The notes beneath the pieces are model-generated. The model was not told the origin of the DNA. It saw only the letters and a program-made list of their open reading frames with translations, and ran no database searches. Shown here one piece after another: positions 57,450-64,000 of a stretch of DNA of 64,000 nucleotides (within the stretch, counting starts at the first letter, position 1; the number at the start of each line of letters is the position of its first letter). The stretch is from Thereva unica (taxonomy: Eukaryota; Arthropoda; Insecta; Diptera; Therevidae). The stretch spans positions 50,382,953-50,446,952 of the forward strand of contig OX465283.1 in the NCBI GenBank assembly GCA_949987705.1, in the 5' to 3' direction. A program made the position numbers and the translations under genes.

Positions 57450-58461
57450 GGGGTCGCTGATCCCGAAAATCGAGGTCCCGCGGTCCTAAAACTAGGGCGT
57501 CACCCTTAAAAATGCAAAAAACACCCCTTTTTAGGGGGTTTTCGCGATTATTTCAGTAATAATGAAAACTAATGCGATGAAATGCACTTTTTTAATATTT
57601 ATTTGCGAAGGTGGTTGATTTATACTAAATTAAGGCGAACTTTATGGTAAGGGGTAGTCCTAAAGGGTTGAAACTACCCCTAAATCGGCCAAAAATGGCA
57701 AAAATTGTAATCATTTTTTTTTCTTTCAAATTTATGCTTCAAATTCGATTGTGGGCGTACTGTCAGGCAAAAATAAATTATTTTCAACCCTTAAGGGGTT
57801 AAAACTACCCCTACTACAATAAAAACAACTTTATATAAAAAAAATTGCAAAAATTTATCAATTTATATTTTCTAATAAAAAGAATTTTTATTCAAACATC
57901 AAATATAAAATTTTAATGCAAAACAATAAATTTCAATTTGGTACAATTACAATTTTAATGTGGGGGTAGTTTTACCCCCTTAAGAGTTGAAAAAATTAAT
58001 TTTTTGCTGATAATTACCTTTTGAACCAAATTTCAAACAAAAAGCAAAAAAAAATTTTTTTGGCAATTTTTTTTATATAAAGTTGTTTTTATTATAGTAG
58101 GGGTAGTTTTAACCCCTCAAGGGTTGAAAATAATTTATTTTTGCCTGACAGTACGCCCACAATCGAATTTGAAGCATAAACTTGGGAAAATTTTTTTTTT
58201 ACAATTTTTGCCATTTTTCGCCAATTTAGGGGTAGTTTCAACCCTTTAGGACTACCCCTTATCATAAAGTTCGCCTTAATTTAGTACAAATCAACCACCT
58301 TCGCAAAAAATTATTAAAAAAAAGTGCATTTCATCGCATTAGTTTTCATTATTATTGAAATAATCGCGAAAACCCCCTAAAAAGGGGTGTTTTTTGCATT
58401 TTTAGGGGGGACGCCCATGTTTTAGGACTGCGGGACCTCGATTTTCGTGATCAGCGACCCC
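57450..58461. repeat. Large inverted repeat, arms about 405 bp
   Basis: Left arm 57450 to about 57855 (starts GGGGTCGCTGATCCCGAAAA) is inverted at about 58050 to 58461 (ends GATCAGCGACCCC). The spacer is about 195 bp. Small indels and point differences separate the arms. The sequence is itself built from smaller palindromic words such as AACCCCTTAAGGGTT. No ORF. It interrupts the RTE-like element. Confidence 0.85.
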
Positions 58462-58947
58462 AAAAACGTGTAGGGTTCGATTTTCTTAACGGTGTTATTT
58501 TGGAACACCCCCACCTAGTTTTCAATGAACTATATTGTAGGGGTAGTTTTAACCCCTTAAGGGTTGAAAATAATTAATTTTTGCCTGACAGTACGCCCAC
58601 AATCGAATTTGAAGCATAAACTTTAAAAAATTTTTTTTACAATTTTTGCCATTTTTCGCCAATTTAGGGGTACTTTCAACCCTTTAGGAGTACCCCTTAC
58701 CATGAAGTTCGCCTTAATTTAGTATAAATCAACCCCCTTCGCAAATAAATATTAAAAAAAGTGCATTTCATCGCATTAGTTTTCATTATTACTGAAATAA
58801 TCGCGAAAACCCCCTAAAAAGGGGTGTTTTTTGCATATTTAGGGGTGACGCCCTAATTTTAGGACCGCGGGACCTCGATTTTCGTGATCAGCGACCCCAA
58901 AAACGTTTAGGGTTCGATTTTCTTAACGGTGTTATTTTGGAACACCA
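58098..58947. repeat. Two direct tandem units of 437 bp
   Basis: The unit beginning TAGGGGTAGTTTTAACCCCT at about 58098 and running through GGTGTTATTTTGGAACACC (about 58509) is repeated from about 58535 to 58947 with roughly 95 percent identity. Together with the left arm at 57450 there are three copies, one inverted and two direct. Confidence 0.85.
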
Positions 58948-59162
58948 TAACGCGCGTTTTGAATGGACTACTCTCTCAATTTGAGATTTCCAGGAGAGCT
59001 TTTGATCCAGGATTATGCCTAGATATTTAGCCTCCTTTGAGAAACCTATTTCTTTGCCGTCCACAGAGGGAGATTTTAAATTTAGCTTCCTTCTATTAGT
59101 AATCGGTACGATGACAGTTTTTTGTGGGTTAATACCCAGATTCTTGCTACGGCACCAGCTAT
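58948..59162 (-). pseudogene. LOA/R1-like RT thumb fragment
   Basis: The minus strand reads WCRSKNLGINPQKTVIVPIT, then NRRKLNLKSPSVDGKEIGFS and EAKYLGIILDQKLSWKSQIE. It corresponds to the region just after the catalytic YADD in the element at 14520-14720 (GLSVNPVKTELVLFTRR). Open within the fragment but truncated at both ends. Confidence 0.75.
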
Positions 59163-59450
59163 GGACATGAAAAGTTGATACACGTCAATATTGTATTCCC
59201 AGCATTTTCGGAGGATTTGCCTTATTGTAAAAAGTTGATCCATTGTTGACCTATTTCTTCTGAAGCCAGCTTGGTATTCACTTATTGCAGCTTCTGCGTG
59301 AGGTTCCAGTCTGGTCTTAATTATATTGGTCATTATTTTGTATACTGTGCTTAAAAGAGATATGCCTCTAATTAGGAATTTTATTTTATATCTGCTCACT
59401 TCGTCTAATAGTGACTTAACTGCTGCAGTTCTGTACATACTTCGCGTATT
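59163..59450 (-). pseudogene. RTE-like RT fragment
   Basis: The minus strand reads RGISLLSTVYKIMTNIIKTR, then EYQAGFRRNRSTMDQLFTIR and QILRKCWEYNIDVYQLF. These are RT motifs 2 to 2a of an RTE-like element, upstream in sense of the family-A piece at 56905-57449. I infer both flanks are one element split by the repeat block and the LOA-like scrap. Confidence 0.7.
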
Positions 59451-61300
59451 CTATGTCCCGAAAATCATTTCCAGGTGCTGTTGCCGTAGTCTCGTCAATC
59501 CGGATCCGTGAATTATACCCCATCGGATAGGGTGACCCAGCTATACCCACGGGCACTGGGTACGTCCGTCGTCGGTTGGTTCTCCAGGAGGCACCAGCGA
59601 GGAGGTGACGGTACGGTTTTGCCCCCCTAAATTTAGTATTAAATCGTTAATATTAATTAGAAATAAAGATAATATGTTTTCCCCGAATTCAATTTATAAA
59701 ATAACAATTTTGTGTCTATTTTTGAGAAGATCCTGAAAGTCCCACAACACAAAGCGTTCCTAGAACATTGAATTACATTTTTCAACAAGCTTAAAGACCC
59801 AGTGTTCTTAATAGTATAACACAAGAAAAAGAAAACGCTATGAAAAGATAACGCTCTGCGACTATAAAAGCCATTTAAAATTTCTAAATGCACTCAAACA
59901 CGATTTTAAAAGTTGTAAAGAAGTTTTTTGTGCATTTATCTCCTAAACCATTACAGTAATCCTCTACTAAAATTTCATTCCCAGAGTTAAACGATCGAGC
60001 ATAAAAATAAAGGAGTCTATTTTGACTAGAGACTCCTTTTCACTTGGTTAAGTTGCTCGTGTATTTCGATTAAATTTATGGGTAATACAATTTTTCCAAT
60101 CTGACTATTGCCATGCATTTGAAATCCTTTCTTCAGCACTTTTAACTCTCAATATCAATCAAGTTCTCGTTGGCGGGTTTATTTGTGTGTATGTATTAGT
60201 GTGTTAGTATTGAATGTGAAATTAAACAAAATTGGAAAAAGTTCAATAAAAACCAAAAATAGGGTAGCATCAAGCTGAGCCGGTCCAAATCCATTTAATC
60301 TAAATCCATCGTAGACCATCCATCCTAGTGTTATGCCTTTCGTCTAGCCTCTTGCATTGAGTACTTTTGAGGCAAGCCATGCACGAATACGTTTTCTTGA
60401 AATTGGCATGAGTTTATGGAATGTCTTTTTGATTGAAGCCCAACACCTTATAAAAAGGATGAAAGAGGAAAGCATAGCAGTAGCCCTCCCTGCTGATAGG
60501 TAAATAACATCATATTCCAGGATAAACATTTGATGGAAGATATCAAAGGATTTGCTCTTCTGATTTGTGTCGCCATAGACGCTTCTCACATTTGTCACGC
60601 AAAACGTACATAATGTTTCCTGCGGTATTTCTCGTAATTCTTTTAGTGATTTAATACTGATCAAGACTTAAGGGACTAGTTTTGCGCTGCGCTGGGTTAT
60701 TTGAGCCTCCACGTAAAACAAAATAAAACCTTTCATAAAAGCTTTTAGAAAATTGCATTCCTGAGCTGATATCACATTTCAGAGTGTTATGGAAATATTA
60801 AACGTTTAGCTTCGTTTAGCGTCTCCTTATGCTCGATGGCTCACCGTGGAGGGTAGTGTAATGCCATCGTACATGAAAGTTGAGAATATTTTATTATGAT
60901 GGCATGTTGTCCTATATTAACCGGTTAAAGGAGAGAGGGAATAAATTTTCCTGATATTAGGAAATATCTCACTTACCTATTTTAGTATCAGTTTACTAAT
61001 ATGGTTTATATATTATTCCTCAAAGTGAGTAGTTTACATGTCCAATGTCAATAGAATAGTCAATAAAATTAAGTCATGCTTAATCTATTTTGAAACAATA
61101 TAGAATTAAGGAAAAAAAAATTAAGAAATTATTTACCTAATGAATTGGATGTGGACTTATTGGCTACATTGTAATGTTGCCAAATAATTTGTATTTATAG
61201 TTCGACTAGTTTTTCCTTGATAAAGAATTTCAACATTTTCGCGTAAATGAGAATAATAATATTTAACATGCCAATCCAATTCATCGTAGTCTGTTTATTT
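59451..61300. other. Intergenic; one unassigned ORF
   Basis: The GC-rich stretch 59480-59630 (CCATCGGATAGGGTGACCCA and onward) may be retroelement leader. A 107-codon minus frame at 60664-60344 (first codon TTG) has protein-like composition with one hydrophobic segment (ATAMLSSFILFIRCWASI) but no recognised domain. Confidence 0.35.
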
Positions 61301-61314
61301 TAATCGATTTGAAA

Positions 61315-61500
61315 ATGTTTGGAGTTTTACTGATTACAATTATTCTGAATTGTATTTTTTTTTGCAACTGCCATCAACCCGTATTGTTTTGTAAATCGAA
61401 GGAAAAATTCTTCTTTCGATTCTTCCTGCCAATGCCTTTGAATAGAGAAGACGAGGAAGTGCAATTTATTAAACACGGGGAAGCATTTTGGCAACACTAA
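61315..61500 (+). CDS. Possible small secreted peptide (61 residues), unidentified
   Basis: ATG at 61315, TAA at 61498-61500. The N terminus MFGVLLITIILNCIFFCNC is a convincing signal-peptide-like hydrophobic stretch with a likely cut after Cys-His region. The mature part is short, aromatic and basic, then acidic (FFFRFFLPMPLNREDEEV), with a single further Cys. No family recognised. No TATA, intron or poly(A) evidence could be tied to it, and a chance ORF in AT-rich DNA remains quite possible. Confidence 0.3.
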   Translation: MFGVLLITIILNCIFFCNCHQPVLFCKSKEKFFFRFFLPMPLNREDEEVQFIKHGEAFWQH

Positions 61501-61524
61501 TGCATAGCATTCTTTACGTATTTG

Positions 61525-61687
61525 TGTCTAACCCGGACAGTGGCTGTGTTATATTTATTCAAAAACCGGGAGGGATATCGTTTCTCAGCAACCAGCTCGG
61601 TGAGAACGCTTCACTTGGCTAAATGTTTGAAGCAGACCCTTCGCAAAACCTGAACAAATTTCACTACGCCTATGTCCGGGTTAGACA
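61525..61687. mobile_element. Small element with 15-bp terminal inverted repeats
   Basis: TGTCTAACCCGGACA at 61525-61539 is perfectly inverted at 61673-61687 (TGTCCGGGTTAGACA). 163 bp, non-coding. Just after it a 34-bp unit (CATGTATTTTGTTGTTGTG) is duplicated in tandem (about 61687-61740). Confidence 0.6.
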
Positions 61688-62054
61688 ATGTATTTTGTTG
61701 TTGTGGTTAAAGTCCATGTATTTTGTTGTTGTGTTTAAAGTGGAGGGAGAGAATTAGAGAGAAAATTTCTTGATCCCAAGTGCTTCCTTCAAATCCGTGT
61801 ACATGTACGCTATTTTCGGTTCCTTATCTTCTCTATTCAAAGGCCAATGCTTCGTCCGTTTTTTTTCAATGTCGACACTTCCGAACCATGCAGTAAAACA
61901 GGCCTTATTAGTGTTATGTAAAGTGTCAATTTTGTCTTCCTTAATATATTTGTGGACGTCAGGTCAGACCAAATAGCATTTATTAGTCTGTGCTATTTGT
62001 CTTCTGATTTCGGCATTGATGTATCATTACCTTTTATTATAATCATCCCTAGGT

Positions 62055-64000
62055 ATAAAAACTCAACTTCTTCTTCTTCTTAGACGGCTCTACAACTGGG
62101 ATACGGCCCTGGTCTCCCGCAACTGTTTTCTCTAGCGGTCCTGCGTCCTGCTGGTCCTTCCAGCGAAGGATGGGTCTCCCTAGTTTTCGTACTCCCTAGA
62201 TCTTACCGCAGAGAACTTTCCGAGTATGTTCAGCTGCACTGATACGAGCTAGATGCCCTGCCCACCGGAGCCTACCGAGCTTTATTTTCTTCACAACATC
62301 TATGTAGCGATAGTGCTCGTACATCTCGTCATTGAAGAGTCTCCGGAATCAGCCTTCCTAACATAAGGGGCCAACAATCCTCCGAAGTATTTTTCTCTCG
62401 AACACAGCTAAGAGGTTTCAGTGCTTCTTGCTAAGCACCCACATTTCACATGCATATGTAGCGGTAAGATCATCGTCTTACATAGTAAAAGTTTAGACGT
62501 AATGGTTAGATACTTAGATTTGAACAGCCTTGACAGACTATAGTCGGCTTTGTTGGCTTTCAGCAGTCGTGCGAGTATATCTGGTTCCATTGTTCCAACT
62601 TAGGTAAATTCTATTGGCCCAAAGTGGAGGATTTTACGGACGAGTGCGGAGATGACCGACCGAGCGAGAACGAGTCCGTAAAGCCTCCGACGGCCCGAGA
62701 TATGTACTGTACTTTTTTTTACAAGTGCCTCTTTCACTTGTAAATTTTCATCATCCATATTTATTTATTGGTTAAAATCTTTGAATGGAATCAACGGAGT
62801 CTATGCATCGCTTCTTTGGGATTCGATTTATCGCTATTTTAGCAAAGTTGCTATCGTCCAAAGTTTGTACGTATGCCACCCATCTTAAACTGCTTAATTA
62901 TATACTTTTGACAATGTCGGGTCGCAGGTTGAATAATTCATGATTTTATCTCCTTCTGAATTAGCCGTTTTCACAGACACCGCCAAATATTGTGCGTAGT
63001 ATTTTCCTTTCAAAGTCCGTGACTCTGATCCAAACATCAGCTTTTCTTACCACCTTCTTCAACTGAAAGGTCTCGTTCAACTTTTTACTCAGTAACGAAC
63101 TACCTCGAATGCAGCTTATGTGGCTTCGATTAAGTGTTTTGGAAATCGGAAGCATTTCATAGCTTTAAATAACTGCTAGCTAGCTAGCTTGACGCTATCA
63201 TATACTGGATTGAAGTTTATAAGCAGTACGTGAATATCAATTTTTTCAAAATTCTTCTTAAAGTGGATATGTGATTTTCAGTGGACCTACCTAGTCGAAA
63301 GCCACATTGATTGGTGAGAAGAAGTTTTTAGTACAAAATAATAGATAGTATTTTACACGCTGAGTTGAGGAGAGTTAAGGCCCAACTATAATGCACGTAA
63401 GAAACGCACGTCATCTCGGCGCTCTCATGGAAATTAATGTGTTCGGCCATATTGGACGTACGTCAGTCATATTTTATTTCGTTAAGTTTCGTTAAACGTA
63501 AAAATGGGAAAAGAACCGCGCTCTACGTACGTTTTGTGAGATGATTTGTAGTTACATCGATGAAAGCTAATTTTTTGTTGTTGTTTTGTGGTTTTTAAAG
63601 AAAAAAGAGTATGGAAAATGTTGTAGTTCAAATACATGATAGCGATTTTGATGAGAAATTTATTATAATTGAAAATAAACACGATTATTAATAATATGCA
63701 AATATTAATAGCCTAGTTTTAATAGTCAATGAATAATATTCAAGCATTTTAATAATTTTAAACTTTGAAGTCTCTCCCAATACGCAAACCAATTAGTCGG
63801 TTTTGCGTTTGACGAAATTTACGCACGTCGATTGACGTGCGTTTCTTACGTGCATTATAGTTGGGCCTTTATACTCCTATAATTTTATCATACGAGTTGA
63901 TTTTCTTTTTTATGCAGGGGGCACTTTCCGTCCATTCAAGTGGGATACTTTTCTGACGGCAGATCGATTCTATAAGCTTGTGTAATCCATTCCTTAATTT
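62055..64000 (-). mobile_element. Decayed RTE-like retrotransposon (family B), interrupted by a MITE
   Basis: Minus strand from the window edge: LHKLIESICRQKSIPLEWTE (compare LIVQVWQQDVIPEDWRKGIL at 54800), then KIIGV. Then the MITE at 63378-63868. Then TNQCGFRLGRSTE-type RT motif near 63300, SKLLLCKTMILPLHMHV at about 62500-62450, and the C-terminal tail closing with GTTGTAGAGCCGTCTAAGAA at about 62075. Multiple stops; the catalytic motif is not seen. It continues past the window. Confidence 0.75.
63378..63868. mobile_element. PIF/Harbinger-type MITE with TTA target duplication
   Basis: TIRs of about 36 bp: the left begins AGGCCCAACTATAATGCACG and the right ends CGTGCATTATAGTTGGGCCT, perfect over the aligned part. 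TTA at 63375-63377 and 63869-63871. 491 bp, non-coding interior. It sits inside the RTE-like remnant, so it is younger than that element. Confidence 0.85.

Overview
This window looks like a gene-poor, AT-rich stretch of an insect nuclear genome dominated by transposable elements. Evidence for an insect-type animal is the mix of non-LTR retrotransposons (RTE-like, CR1/Jockey-like, LOA/R1-like with RNase H), a Helitron remnant, a complete PIF/Harbinger transposon with short canonical GT-AG introns, and a single clear host gene, an adhesion-type GPCR with short introns. I cannot fix the order or species from sequence alone.

Layout. 1-12.6 kb: broken retrotransposon pieces, namely an RTE-like tail at 1-345, a frameshifted CR1-like element with a poly(A) tail at 2.37-3.99 kb, a reversed CR1-like RT piece at 5.25-5.76 kb and a long decayed RTE-like element at 7.55-10.09 kb. 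12.76-16.19 kb: an open 1107-codon LOA/R1-like ORF (endonuclease remnant, RT, RNase H, CCHC knuckle) ending in CCTAA repeats. 16.65-17.26 kb: a Helitron helicase end. 17.385-21.346 kb, minus strand: the host gene, a two-exon receptor of 1299 residues (signal peptide, hormone-receptor-like and C-type-lectin-like modules, degenerate GPS, seven membrane helices). 21.3-31.2 kb: mostly anonymous DNA with several inverted-repeat elements, two microRNA-like hairpins, a possible terminal exon of a second minus-strand host gene near 26.5 kb, and a near-perfect 362-bp palindrome at 30.79 kb.

31.295-33.92 kb: a Ty3/gypsy-type element reduced to two almost identical long repeats around an integrase ORF. 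35.53-39.14 kb: an apparently intact two-gene PIF/Harbinger transposon (371-residue DDE transposase on plus, 278-residue SANT/Myb-like partner on minus) inside 27-bp terminal inverted repeats. 40.5-41.7 kb: a tRNA-headed SINE and a second tail copy. 44-47.4 kb: decayed LOA-like pieces. 48.63 and 63.38 kb: two MITEs with TTA target duplications typical of PIF/Harbinger. 54.3-59.5 kb: RTE-like remnants interrupted by a roughly 1.5-kb block of inverted and tandem 437-bp repeats and a LOA-like piece. 61.3 kb: a possible small secreted peptide ORF. 62.06-64.0 kb: a decayed RTE-like element carrying one of the MITEs.

The best candidate for a functioning system is the Harbinger transposon: in that family a DDE transposase and a Myb-like DNA-binding partner act together on the terminal inverted repeats, and both reading frames here can be joined through introns without a stop. 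The receptor is the only well-supported host gene.
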